A DNA stretch of 64,000 nucleotides from Elmis aenea (lineage: Eukaryota > Arthropoda > Insecta > Coleoptera > Elmidae). The translations under genes and the position numbers were made by a program. The notes beneath the pieces are model-generated. The model ran no database searches and was not told the DNA's origin. It saw only the letters and a list, made by a program, of their open reading frames with translations. How positions within the stretch are numbered: the first letter of the stretch is position 1; the number at the start of each line of letters is the position of its first letter. The stretch is taken from positions 558,001 through 622,000 of the forward strand of contig OX393579.1 in the NCBI GenBank assembly GCA_947652605.1. Reading direction: 5' to 3'. This document shows positions 49,134-61,782 of the stretch, in pieces.

Positions 49134-49964
49134 TTTCTTTGTTTATTTTAACGTTTTTTTGAGAATATTTTTTAGTTCATTATAAAGCTTCTTGCCTCGG
49201 AAAATTGTGGGTGGATAACTTTATTTAAACTGCTGTCTTTCCACAAAAATTGTTGATATTTAATTAATATTTATATTTTTCCTTGTGCTCAATGTAACTG
49301 TAAAATCAGCTGAGAGGAGAATAATAAACAGCTATTAGACAGAGAGCAACTGAGAACTATTGGAGAGAAGCACACCCAATTAAATTATATTAATTTAAAT
49401 ATGTTGTAATTTACAGTAAATTATTTTTAACGTAGAAAACTGGCCCCTACACCTAACGTCATTAATCATAACCTTAAACGAAAAATAACATAACCTACTT
49501 TTATTACTTTGACACTGACATTAACCTAAATAATAATTATCAAAACGGTCAGATTTCCATGGTCACCCCTTGCAAAATTAAACTGGAGTGTAAAGATACA
49601 ATCTTCTTTTACAGCTCAATACATTTTATTCTTTCACGTCAAAAACTAAGGAAATGTTGGGCAGAACAGAAATTTACTTTCGTTTTATTTTAATTTGGGG
49701 GGCCAGTACTGACCTGTTCTAAGTTAATGACATTTTAGTTGTCAAAAGCAAATGTCAAAAATATGGATTCCGGCTGTTTGACACAAAAATATAACATAAT
49801 TTCCAGCAGTCGTCCTCGCAAATTCGCTAGAAACCCCATTTAAATAATATTTTTGGTTCGAATATTGTGTTATAATTTGCAAAAAGTTATTCGTGTACGT
49901 GACTTATTTACCGTTTGAGTTTGACGTTGATAGGCCAGCAGTGAACTAAAATGGTGGCAAAGAA
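49134..49964. promoter_or_regulatory. Divergent promoter region of hexosaminidase D and attractin
   Basis: About 830 bp between divergent start codons. A seven-codon upstream open frame (49951-49971, ATGGTGGCAAAGAAATGTTAG minus its last base in this quote for length) overlaps the attractin start at 49965 in another frame. No TATA box stands out. Confidence 0.5.
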
Positions 49965-52900
49965 ATGTTAGAAGTCCTACAAATGTTTTTGTTTCTATTT
50001 AAATCAAAATATCGTCGAAAATGTGGGTTTATGTGTTCCTTAACATGTGTGATAGTATTTTTGGGAACTACGTGTTCAGAAAGTATAGCCAAATGCCTGG
50101 ATTCCTCTAGCTGTGGGAATAATGGGGTGTGTAAAAATGATACATGTGTTTGCTACGATGGTTGGCAGGGCCCCCAGTGTCAGTTTTGTGGTGGAAAAGT
50201 GAGGTAATACTTAGTACCCTAATTATTATTCAAATACTTTTATCTTTACACCACTAATTTTCCATGATCGACTTCAGTCTCAGTTTATTTTTTGTGAATC
50301 TTTCTTTGTTTGACCGATTTAAAGTTACTTGTGGATATTGCAGGCTGGGGGCGACTTCTGGAATTATACACGATGGCCCAGGCAACTACTCAGTTGGTGT
50401 TAAATGTAGCTGGCTAATCGATGCACCAAATTCTTCAATAACGTTGCATTTGGAAGAGTTTGCAACTGAGTGTGGTTGGGATCACTTGTACATTTTCGAC
50501 GGAGATAGTGTAGATTCGCCGCTTCTAGCAGTACTTAGTGGTTTAATGTATCAAAGTAGATACAGTATTCGTAAACTACCCGAAGTAGTTACACATTCTG
50601 GTGCTGCATTGCTCCACTTTTTTAGCGATGACGCATACAATATGTCCGGATTTAATATAACTTACAGACTTAATGCATGTCCTTCGAAGGTGTCGGGTGA
50701 AGATTGCTCGGGGCACGGTGTTTGTCTCGACCGTGTTTGCACCTGTGATGGTGGATGGGGTGGTATTGCTTGCCACCTTGAGAAGTGCCCCAACCACTGT
50801 TTGCAAAATGAAAGTCGAGGGAGCTGTGAACCGGAAATCGGTTGCTTGTGCAATAGGGGATGGAAAGGGGCTGATTGTGGACAGGAGGCTGCTAGAGGAT
50901 ACTGGGAGACGATCACGCCACAAGGGTTTGTTCCACCTGGGTCTGCGTCACATGGTGCTGCTGTTTGGAGGGATTCGTTGTATGTTATAGCGGGCGAGAG
51001 CTATAATCGTGGGAGAATGCTTTACACTTATGATTTTAATGGTAAGATATTTTGATAAATTTATATACTAATTTAGTTGATGTATTTTGCAATAACCAAG
51101 ATACAAAGAAATTTTTAAAGATACCTTCAAAACTTAGTTATATTTAATTCACCGATTGTTTTTGAAAGTGTACGTAATAAAAAAGTTTTATGAATGCTGT
51201 GATATTCAAAAATGAAAGAAATTACTTATTACCCAATGTGTTCTTGTTTGTAGTAATTATTTTTGATTGAAATATGATTTTCAATTGGGTGTTGTTATTT
51301 GTAAACAGTTTCAAATAGAAACTGTAACTCTTTCATCACAATGGTTGGCCTTTGCTTCTTCCAAAACTAAATTTGCCATTATCTTTAACGTAAATAGACC
51401 AAAGTTGATGACCTTTCTATATTTATCAGTTTTTGGAAATGTATAATAACACTTTAGAAATTTATTTTTAATTATTGATGGAAACAAATGTGAGGTTTTG
51501 ATAGTGCTAGTTTGCCCTTGAAATTATTGAAGATTAAAATACATTGATGGTTAGTTAAAGCTTTTGTAAAATTATGTAAACAGTTCAAGGGCTTTGCTTG
51601 TGTTCATTTTTTTTTGTAACGTGTAATAATTGTTCTTACATTTTATTTTGTAAATAAGTTACATTCTTTGGTTTACTTATTAGAGCATTTTAATCTTTCT
51701 AGAATTATTCACTGTTTTATAGAATATGTTTAACACAGTATAATTATATAAAGTTTTAATTAACTGAAGCTGGGCTAGCCATATATGATACATAAATAAT
51801 TAATTAATAAATATTTCTTCGATTTAATATAACTTTGTTTGTATGTCGACATATTTTATTTATAATAAGCAATGCATTGGGGGCACTGTTATTTTAATAT
51901 CGTAGGTTAATTTTTTTTACCCTTATTTAGATTGTTTAATATTAACTCGATGGGTATCATTAATTTTTATTTATCACTTTAAATATATTTGGGAAGTTAA
52001 GTTATCAGTAACGGAGGTATTTGAATTTTAACCTTGGCCCAGTACTTTAAAAGAGTACAAAGTCAAAAAATAGATTGGCAAGATCACAATTAATTGTCGG
52101 ATAAATTAGTACAGTGGAATATTTTTTTTACATAAATATATATGCATTTAAAAAAGTTATTTTAGATGTTGCAGTTTTTATTTTATTTTTCTGCATTTTA
52201 CTTGATATTTTGTATTACAAAACACTAATTGTTTTGAAATGGTATTCGTTTTTGGGATGGGTATTATTTAGACCTGACTGTAAAACTTTGCTTCCTTAAG
52301 ACATTAAAATTGGGCCCATTTCCATAAGAATTTGTTCTTGGGGCAATATTGAAATTGTTTTGAAAGGTTAGTTCTTGAAAAATCAATTATTTTCACAGGT
52401 AATGTTTGGGAAACTGCGCACATAATGGAAGGATCCTCTTATCCGTCACCACGATATGCACACTCGACGGTACTCTATGGAGATAAAATTTTTATATATG
52501 GAGGCGTCCTGGGTAATCGTGGACCCACCTCTGAACTTTGGGCTTTCGATATAAGTGCCAAAACATGGGAAAACGTAACAGTGAAAGCCGAATCGTGTAA
52601 TGGCAGTTACCTCCTCTGTGGGCCTTTGAAATCTGCCGGTCACACGGCCACTTTAGTCACGAACATTAGCAACAAGAGGGCCGATCGGATGATAGTGATT
52701 TTCGGCCATTCACCTAGCTTAGGTTATTTAAATACGGTTCAAGAATATTATTTTGGTACAAGAGAATGGCACATAGTTAACACGCGGGGATATCCCGTTA
52801 AGGGAGGCTATGGACACACAGCAGTTTGGGACAGTTTGCAGTCGAAAATATACGTGTATGGTGGAATCATTTCTGAGGGTGAATCCACGCAGGTGCTGAG

Positions 52901-55900
52901 CAGGAATTTGTACTCGTACGAACCTGACTCACGTATATGGACGCTGTTGGCAGATGCCCCATCCTCGAGATTTCTGCACACTTCGACGTTTATATCAACG
53001 GGTTTGATGCTCGTTTTCGGTGGAAACACCCACAATGACACTTCCCACAGCTTCGGGGCCAAGTGTTACAGCTCTGAACTTTTAGCGTACGACGTCATCT
53101 GCAACAGCTGGCACACGTTAAACATCTCCAAGGAATTGCAATCGGATTTGGCTAGGTTTGGACATTCCGCGATTGTTTTCGAAAAGTCCCTGTACATCTA
53201 CGGCGGTTTCGACGGTCAGATGTTGTTCGATATTTTAAAGTTCACGCCGGGCACGTGCACGAATCTGACGAAGCAACTGTGTCTCAACACACGGCCGGGC
53301 GTTAAATGCGTCTGGGACCAACGGAATAATCGGTGCGTACATATTCAGGACGTCCCGCGTCCCTTATTGGAAACAGATGGTTTGATTTACCGATGCCCAG
53401 AGGAGAGCAGATTCACGAAGGCCCATACGGAGATCCAAGTAAAGGAACGATGCGAGAAGTCCGAGGATTGCTTTAGCTGCGTGCAGACGACAAACAAGTG
53501 CGTTTGGTGTGGGAACAGTGTCTGCACATATGATAAATGTCGCGATACCAGTGCTGAGAGAGAAAACGTTGCTAGTCTGGATAAGTGTCCCGCAGATTTT
53601 GCCCCCGTTTGTAAACAATTACACACTTGTACTGCTTGTAGTTCTCAGCCGTTTTGTCGGTGGAAGTACGAGATTGCAAAGTGCAATGTTTTGCCGATTT
53701 CCGTGAACGGTAGTGAATTGGAACCAATTCAGTGTCCTAAAGTGTGCTCTGAACATATTTCATGCTTGAACTGTACACAGGAAGAGTGCATTTGGTGTCA
53801 GAACGAGGGAAGGTGTGTCGATAAGAACGCGTACACGGCCAGTTTTCCGTACGGACAGTGCAGGGAATGGACAACGGTTAGCAGCAAATGCAGAAGCAGA
53901 GGCAGCGAGGAGAAGTCCCAATGCAGTTTTTATTCCACGTGTTCGCAGTGTAGGGACGATCCTGCTTGCGGGTGGTGCGATGACGGTTCTAAAACGGGCC
54001 TAGGAAAATGCATGCCCGGTGGATATGCTGGTAGGAATTTTAAATTGTATTGGAATTTGTTTAGGGTGCATTGGTTAACATTTTAGTTTTTAATTTTTTT
54101 ATTTAAAGATATCTGTAATGACGTAACGAGAGAAATCGAACGGTGTCACATCTGCTGGAATGGGCGATGGATTTCAGTTAATCTCTTAATTTTTCTCTGC
54201 AATTTGGTTTTCATTAAAAAGTAACTTTTTTCTTATTGCCTAGTGATCTTTGTTACTCTAAAATTAATTAAGTAACTTTTTCAAGCCACTTTTCCTTCTG
54301 TTCAATATTTTCAATTCATGCATTTTTTCGTACACTTGTTCTACTAATTGTTTTATAATTTTTAGGTCCAACCCTTCATACTCAATCTTTACCTTCGAGT
54401 ACGTGTCCCCCAGAGCGGTGGCACTTCACAACGTGTCCTGCTTGCCAATGCAATGGCCACGCAAGCTGTCGTGCGAACACCACCGTCTGCTTGCCTTGTA
54501 GAAATCTCACGATGGGTCCGCACTGCGAACGCTGCGTCCCCGGCTTCTGGGGCAATCCTGTCAACGGGGGAAAATGTCAGCAGTGTGAGTGCAACGGCCA
54601 GGCGACGCAGTGTCATTCGGAGACCGGAAAGTGTCACTGTACTACGAAAGGCATCGCGGGAGATCGATGTGAGAAATGTGACGCAACGAATCATTATCAT
54701 GGGGATCCCGTCAATAAAGGATCTTGTTATTGTAGGTTGATAAAAATCTTTGCTGTAATTTTTAGCGTAATTTCTTACCAGGTTGGTTTTCTTTGTAGCA
54801 GAAAAATTTTCTTGTTAATTTTAAAGCTGTATTACTGGACTTTAATTATTTATTGTTAACGATCAATTATTATAAATTATTCTTGTTGTCAGTTTAAGTA
54901 AAAACATATATTTTTACAGACGATTTAACAATCGATTATCAATTCACCTTTAATTTATCGAAGAAAGAAGACAGACATTACACACAAATTAATTTCCGTA
55001 ATTCTCCAATCAAACCGGATATAGACGCCGATTTTCAGATAACCTGCTCTGTGATGGCTAAAATGAATATTACAATTAGGAAAGCGAATTCGAAAGAAGA
55101 GAAACCAATTTACACCGCACACAATTGCACCACTTTTAGATCAAGATTTACAAAATCTGAATATAATTTCGGGTTGGAGGATAACGTCACCTTAACGACT
55201 TTCTACGTTTATGTGTACGACTTCCAACCACCCTTGTGGATTCAGATTTCGTTCTCCCAGTATCCAAAGCTGAATTTGCAGCAGTTTTTCATTACATTTT
55301 CAACGTAAGTGTATTACATGAATTTTTTTGTTTTGTTTTCGTATTTCTTTAAAGTTAGGGTTGCCAGAAGTTGAAAGTGTAAAAAGAGAACTTATTTTTT
55401 GTGAACAATTACTCTCTACTAAAATATTTAATGGTCTAAAACAAATTTCTTAATAACTTATTCTTTATCTTAAATATTTTAAATTTTATTCAAGTTCTCG
55501 ATTCATATTTCTTAACAACTTATTCGTAACCATCAATATTTTAAATTTTAGTCAAGTTACAGATTAACTTGATACAATATACTTCATAAATTCATATTAG
55601 ACACATAAAGACTATCATTTAATTGTTACTGGATTTTTACTGATACATGTGTTTCCACAGCTCTGATCTGAAACAAAATTTTTAATAACTTAATCGTTAC
55701 TAGATCTATTTTAATTTTAATTTATTTTTTCGTTTGAGTTAGTGCAGTGTACTTCATAAAATCATATTTAAGACATAAATATTCCATCGTTTATTGGATT
55801 TTTACTAATAAATTGTCTTTTGACAGTTCTGATCTAAAACAACATTTTTAATAATTTAATCGTTACTAGATTTGGTTTGATTTTTATTTCCTTTTTCGAT

Positions 55901-57455
55901 TGAGTTAGTGCAATATACTTTATAAATCCACGTTTGAGACATAAATATTGCATTGTTTAATTTTTATTGGATTTTTACTAATAAATGTGTCTTGACAGTT
56001 CTGGTCCAAAACCAAATCTTTAGTAACTTAATCTTAACCCAATGTATTTAAATTTTTATTGAAGTTTACGATTACCTGGTACGGTATACTGCAGAAATTA
56101 ATTTTGTTTGTCAAAGAACAATATTGTTCAGTTTTTATTGTAATTCATAATTACAGAACGCAACCCACTTAACACGTTGCGCCTACATGGGTATGCAGTG
56201 TGCTCAACAAAACGCCTACTTTTGTCATTTTTAGACAGCCTGCGTAACTGTTATGTCAAATTAGTTGCATGTCTATGTAGGCGTTTTGTGTCGTGGTTGC
56301 CTATCAATAGGCGCAACGTTTAGTGGGTTGCATACTGTATATTACGCCTACATGGATATGCAATTAATTTAACGTCGTTTATACGCAGGTTGCCTGAAAA
56401 TGGCGAAAGTAGGCGCTTTGTTAAGCACATTGCCTACCTATTTAGGCGCAACGTGCTAAGTGGGTTGCGTTTTGTATTTCAGTAGGCGCCTGTTATCAAT
56501 AAATATATTAAGTATGTTTAGGCTTTTTCAAGCGGATTCCACACAAATAATTTATTTTTGCTACATAGTAAATTAAAATACGATTTGTAAAAAAATGAAG
56601 TTTTTATGTAACCATATTTTACTTTATCAAACAAAGCAGAACATTCATAAGTAAAAAATTGTATTACCTAGTATATTCCTGGAATAATTGTTTATTCTGA
56701 AATAAATTACTTATTATTCGAGGGTCAACATTTTTTTTTGACATTTAAAGCTGTTAAACCTAATTATTAAAGAAATTGGTTTTAAACATAAAAAGTTAAA
56801 CATCAATCAAGTGCTTTGGTACTAAAAGAGGACATGTTCTCTTTAAAGAGATATTCTGGCAACCCTATTTAAAGACATAATTAATTCGTGTTTGTACTAT
56901 TAAAAGTATATTCAGAGTTCTAGTAAAACAGCTTGTTGGCCCTTGAAACTTTTTAAATAATTTTGTGATTGTTTCTGATTCACATTCATTTTCAGTTGTT
57001 TCTTATTGTTGCTGCTGGTGGCGGCAATATTATGGAAAATTAAGCAAAGATATGACATGTACCGAAGACGTCAGCGTTTGTTCGTTGAAATGGAGCAGAT
57101 GGCGTCCCGACCGTTTTCACAAGTCCTCGTCGAACTGGAAGTCAAGCAACCGACAGATGCGGAGAATGTTATTTCGATTTTGTCTGATTCGAAGCGTAAA
57201 AAGCGTGATGCACCCAGTCCCATCGCTTTGGAGCCCTGTTTCGGCAACAGAGCGGCCGTTCTTAGTCTATTAGTTAGGTTACCGACGGGCGGCGAACCTT
57301 ACATTGCGAAAGGACAGTCTGCAGGCTTGGCGATCGCAAGCGCACTAGTTACGCTCGGGAATCCGAGAAAAATGAGCATCGACCAGGTTAAAACGGACTC
57401 CAAGACAAATAAATCACGTAAGTCACAAAGTCAGCATCCCGATAGTTGTGTATAG
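49965..57455 (+). CDS. dsd: Attractin (distracted in Drosophila)
   Basis: Six coding exons: 49965-50203, 50344-51041, 52399-54030, 54366-54731, 54920-55304, 56996-57455; 1259 aa with consistent phases. Order: signal peptide, EGF (CGNNGVCKNDTCVCYDGWQG), CUB (about 80-200), further EGF, Kelch repeats (about 300-590), several PSI modules, two laminin-type EGFs (CQCNGHAS..., CECNGQAT...), a beta-rich juxtamembrane region, a TM helix (about 1108-1126) and a tail with MEQMASRPF, EPCFGNRAAVLSLLVRLP and GLAIASALV, all attractin hallmarks. Attractins are single-pass receptors in melanocortin signalling and MGRN1-linked ubiquitination in mammals. I see no C-type lectin domain between Kelch and the later PSIs, where mammalian attractin has one. 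Three ATGs (49965, 49983, 50031) are in frame; the last sits directly before the hydrophobic signal core. Confidence 0.93.
51042..52398. other. Intron 2 of attractin
   Basis: A 1.36-kb intron, AT-rich, with no recognised repeat or nested gene. The open frame at 52114-52299 has no domain. Confidence 0.55.
55358..56865. mobile_element. TA-flanked TIR element, copy 2, in attractin intron 5
   Basis: 1508 bp with perfect 12-bp terminal repeats GGGTTGCCAGAA / TTCTGGCAACCC and TA at 55356-55357 and 56866-56867. It aligns along its length with the copy at 34163-36316, except that it lacks the nested repeat and roughly 200 bp near the right end. No transposase frame. Confidence 0.88.
56158..56470. 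repeat. 313-bp imperfect palindrome inside TA-flanked element, copy 2
   Basis: Same boundaries and same length as the palindrome at 35443-35755; here the right arm reads GGCGCAACGTGCTAAGTGGG, pairing better with the left arm than in copy 1. Confidence 0.85.
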
Positions 57456-59546
57456 TTTAATTTATTTTAATAATGAAATTCTGATGTTTAGATCGTTATT
57501 ATATGCCTAACTTTTTTAATGACATACATAGGTTTCTGGACGACTTTTTTCTATAGTGCATTTTATAATTGTTCGAACAAAGATGAGTACGTTAGTTAGT
57601 AATTGATTCCTTAAAGTTGGAGATTGAAGTCATATTTTTCATCTTTGTATTTTATAACTAATTAATATGTGATACAATTCGTTTTCTAGTAATCACCGAC
57701 ACTGTAAACTTTCATTTGTTTTTGTGCAGTGTCGATTGTTTATTTTAACCCTTTTGTTGCATACAGTTTCATTCAAGTTTATCGTTTTGAGCAACATTTT
57801 CAGTGCATAATGCATTAATAAACTTTCATAATTTTTGCAGATGTGTACAAAACTGAATTATTAGGCAAAAATTTCGTACTGATAAATGTTTAGATAAGTG
57901 CAAAATCGAAAATAGTGCCAAACTGAATAAGTTTTTAAAAGTGCTTATACTTAATTAAACTGGTACAATTTAAACACAAAAAAAAATTCAATTCAACAAT
58001 TTTATTGGAATAAGTAAAAAATGTTGCTCCCAACTGTTATCCATTTTATTAATGATTTAGGTTTAAGAAAAAAATAAATGTATTCATTAACTGCCAGGTG
58101 TTGCTAAAGGCAAAACCAATTTATGTTTACAAAGCTACAAATCAGCGTTGTTAACTCACTCAACGAAAGGGTTAATATAGCACCATCATGCCGTATATTA
58201 AGTCTGATTTTAAAAAACCTTGTTCACTTTTTTTTTGTACATAATAAGTTAGGTTGTGGGTTATAATTTTGCCTGTGGAGAATAAACATATTTCGGGCAA
58301 AATTATAAAAAGCAACTCATATCTCACCGTTAGTATCAGTCATTACGTTTGATCAAATAAATTTTGTTCGTTCTTATTAAATGTATGTTTAAAATTGGTT
58401 ACTTTATTTATATGCAAAATCCAATGTTATAATTATTTAAATTAAGCGAGCGAATGTGACTTTTTGAATGAATTGATGTGATATTTATATTCGTAATTAA
58501 CAAATTTATTATTTATTTGGATTTTTAAATTCTTGAGCAAGTAAAGGTATGTTCTTTGAGAGCAAAATTTATTTGGAACATAATGTACCTTACCTACTTA
58601 TTTTATAACGTAAGGTTGCTTTAAGTCTTTAAAAAAGTAAACTTATTTTGTTATATTTGCCTCGGAGATTGTACCCTTTACGCTGCTCTATTTATTGTTT
58701 TGTGTTGATGTTAATTTTGTAATTAGTAATAGGACTTTGAAAGGCCTTGTTTTGAATTAGAGCTTTGTTTTTTTTTTTTTTTTAAAGCAAATAATATTCA
58801 AATGTAAGGCTTGCTGTTTTATAACGTATGCTTTATTATAAAACGTGACGTCTGAGTATCCAACATTTATCAAGGTAACTAACAAAAATTATTTTGGTTG
58901 GTACCTCGAATTTTTTTTTGTGTTTTAATGTGGGAATTAAGACCAAAAGAGCTAATTTATTGCATGCGTTAAAACGTGTACTTGTCTGTGTTTGTTAAGT
59001 GATTTTGTTTGGTTCTCAGCCGTCTCGCTTTAAATCGTGTTATATTTTTGTAAACGTACCTCCACGAATAATTTTTATAAAAATACTTTGGTATTGATTA
59101 TAGATTGTTATTTAAATAAACTGTATATTGTACTCTTCTTGGTAAAGGGTTGGTCTTGTTTAATTCTACCGGTACTGACTGGAGTGACTAGTCCATTATT
59201 ACTGATATAAATAAATGCGGTGCCGATCTCATAATGCAAGTAGTTTTGTAATTGCAGATTGTCGTTTGTTTGAAATTTGTTTTTATATTCCAATATGATT
59301 GGTAATTTTCGATTGTAATTTTATGGTACCAAACGAAAGCTGTAACGTTGTATAACTTTGCTCTGATTTTTCGAAACGGCCTTCTCTATGTCGAGTTGAA
59401 CTCGATATTGTTTTGTTTAATTGCAGCAAAGTTTGTGGAAATGTATAAGTTGATTGTAATGACAATAGTTTGGTCTTTTGCATACTCATTAGCCATTAAA
59501 TATATGTTAATGAAGCTTCTAATTTGTTTTTATATTAACTACAGGT
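57456..59546. other. Intergenic region between convergent attractin and Nup107
   Basis: AT-rich with poly-T runs (for example 58771-58785), several AATAAA motifs and no supported gene. Likely a long attractin 3' UTR; the frames at 59108-59489 have no domain. Confidence 0.55.
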
Positions 59547-60033
59547 ATGTTTAATTTTTTTTTACATAAATATATCTACAGCGTTTATAGTTTTTTGTTT
59601 TTTTTTATCGACTTTGTTTTGGATATTTTTCTTTTAGTTTTTTGAGTGTCGCATGTTTGTTGCCACGAATAAATCAATAAATATTGATAATCGTTTATTA
59701 CAAAAGTACTTAAAAATTACACACAAAAAAAAAATTCATTCATGCTGTTTTTTCGAGACCCCACGGGTCTTTCTTTTCATTTAATAAAGCGAACGAGCTT
59801 TCTGATAACCTGCCTAAAATCTCTCCAAGTTTTTCTCTCGAATAAACCTGTTGAAAGAAGATTGCGCGTTAAAATATGAAATTTCAAAGTTAACGAGTTA
59901 TTTACCGTGTATAATCCAAGTTTTTCTGCAGCTAACAAGTCGGCAATTTGAACGCATTCCTCGTGTTGACCGGATTCGCTTAGAACGGAATACAGGAGGA
60001 GCACGATTTCAGGGATACAAATGGAACGAAGGT
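59547..60033 (-). pseudogene. Duplicated 3' end of Nup107 (left copy)
   Basis: Almost identical to 61295-61782. It holds a second copy of the last Nup107 exon (minus strand, about 59740-59848), the intron before it and the first part of the penultimate exon, cut off at 60033 by the retrotransposon. It lacks everything upstream and cannot make a protein by itself. The only difference I see is a one-base change in a poly-A run. Confidence 0.88.
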
Positions 60034-61294
60034 CCTGGTCGATCCACCATAGATGCCATACACACTTTAGACCAAATACTCCAAAAAATGTGGGAACATA
60101 ATAAAGAGACACACGTAGCTTTTATAGATTTTAAAACTGCCTTCGACTCAGTTAAAAGAAAAGAATCGCTAAGAGAATTGGAACTATTGGGAATACCGGG
60201 GAAACTAATAACACTGTTAGAAATGACCCTCAACAACACAACAGCAAAAGTGAGATTCCAAGGAATAACAACAGAACCCTTCAAAGTAAACAAAGGCGTA
60301 AAACAAGGAGACTCACTATCCCCCACCATATTTAATTTAATACTAGAAGGTGCACTACGAAAAGCGAAGCTAGATGGGAAAAACATCATGGTCAACCAAA
60401 TTCAGATAGTGGCCTATGCTGACGATATAGCAATTATAGGGAATAGAAGAAAAGACCTAATAAGAGCAATAGATCAACTAGACAAAGAAGCAAAAAAACT
60501 GGGTCTGGAAATAAATGAAGAAAAAACAAAATATATGAAGATAGGAAAAGAAAATATGCACTTACAGAACGATCTACAAACAAAAGAATACACCTTCGAA
60601 GAAGTTAATACTTTCAACTACTTGGGCGTGACAGTGGGACAAGCTGGAAAGAACAGAGCGAAGGAGAGAATCCTGAAGGGAAATCAAGCATACGGCAGAA
60701 ACAAAACCCTACTAAAGAGCAAAACAATAAGCAAAACAACCAAAATAAAAATATACAAAACCCTGATAAGACCCGTCATAACATATGCCATGGAAACAGT
60801 AGCAATAAATAAGAAAGAGGAGGAAGAATTAAAAATAGTGGAGAGGAAAATAATGAGAGCAATACTAGGTCCTAAGGTAACAAGAGATGGAGAAGTAAGA
60901 CTGAGAAGGAACAAAGAAATAGAGGAGGAACTCGGAGGAGAAAACATCACTCGACACATCAAAGTACAGCGACTACGTTGGGCAGGACACATCATGCGAA
61001 GGAAACCAACCGCAATGATTAGGAGGGTAACAGAATGGATTCCTATTTGGCCTAGAAACAAGGGTAGACCAAGGAAAAGATGGAAAGACGCCCTGGAGGA
61101 AGATGCAAAGGCACTGGGAGTAAGGGATTGGAAATCTAAATGCAGGGACAGGAAGGAGTGGAGGAAAATAACGGATGCAGCCAGAACCAATGAGACTGAA
61201 AATTAGAGGAGAGGACTGATCCACCTCAACAAATGGATCTACAACAACGCCTCGGCGTTAGCCATAATCCCTAGGATTGTACGGCTCAATGATG
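60034..61294 (+). mobile_element. 5'-truncated non-LTR retrotransposon (LINE) with reverse transcriptase
   Basis: The frame from 60034 to 61206 encodes about 390 residues of reverse transcriptase: VAFIDFKTAFDSV, GVKQGDSLSPTIFN, the catalytic YADD (60415-60426) in VAYADDIAI, GLEINEEKTKYM, and a C-terminal RLRWAGHIMRR...GRPRKRW...DRKEWRKI region. The endonuclease and N-terminal part of the RT are missing, as expected for 5' truncation. A 3' tail follows the stop and ends in ATGATGATG rather than poly(A), seen in RTE- and I-like groups; RTE is my best guess. The open frame continues upstream to 59851 only because the duplicated Nup107 DNA is open on that strand by chance. Probably a recent insertion, since the flanks are nearly identical. 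Confidence 0.9.
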
Positions 61295-61782
61295 ATGTTT
61301 AATTTTTTTTTACATAAATATATCTACAGCGTTTATAGTTTTTTGTTTTTTTTTATCGACTTTGTTTTGGATATTTTTCTTTTAGTTTTTTGAGTGTCGC
61401 ATGTTTGTTGCCACGAATAAATCAATAAATATTGATAATCGTTTATTACAAAAGTACTTAAAAATTACACACAAAAAAAAAAATTCATTCATGCTGTTTT
61501 TTCGAGACCCCACGGGTCTTTCTTTTCATTTAATAAAGCGAACGAGCTTTCTGATAACCTGCCTAAAATCTCTCCAAGTTTTTCTCTCGAATAAACCTGT
61601 TGAAAGAAGATTGCGCGTTAAAATATGAAATTTCAAAGTTAACGAGTTATTTACCGTGTATAATCCAAGTTTTTCTGCAGCTAACAAGTCGGCAATTTGA
61701 ACGCATTCCTCGTGTTGACCGGATTCGCTTAGAACGGAATACAGGAGGAGCACGATTTCAGGGATACAAATGGAACGAAGGT
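61295..61782. repeat. Right copy of the ~487-bp duplication flanking the retrotransposon
   Basis: Direct repeat of 59547-60033, starting ATGTTTAATTTTTTTTT and ending GGATACAAATGGAACGAAGG. This copy is contiguous with the rest of Nup107 and supplies its functional last exon and an AATAAA on the minus strand (about 61440-61445), just after the stop codon. Confidence 0.9.

Noticed and set aside
59851..60033. Start of a 451-aa open frame running into the reverse transcriptase
   Set aside because: This part is the antisense of duplicated Nup107 exon DNA; the fusion is a chance open frame and not part of the retrotransposon.
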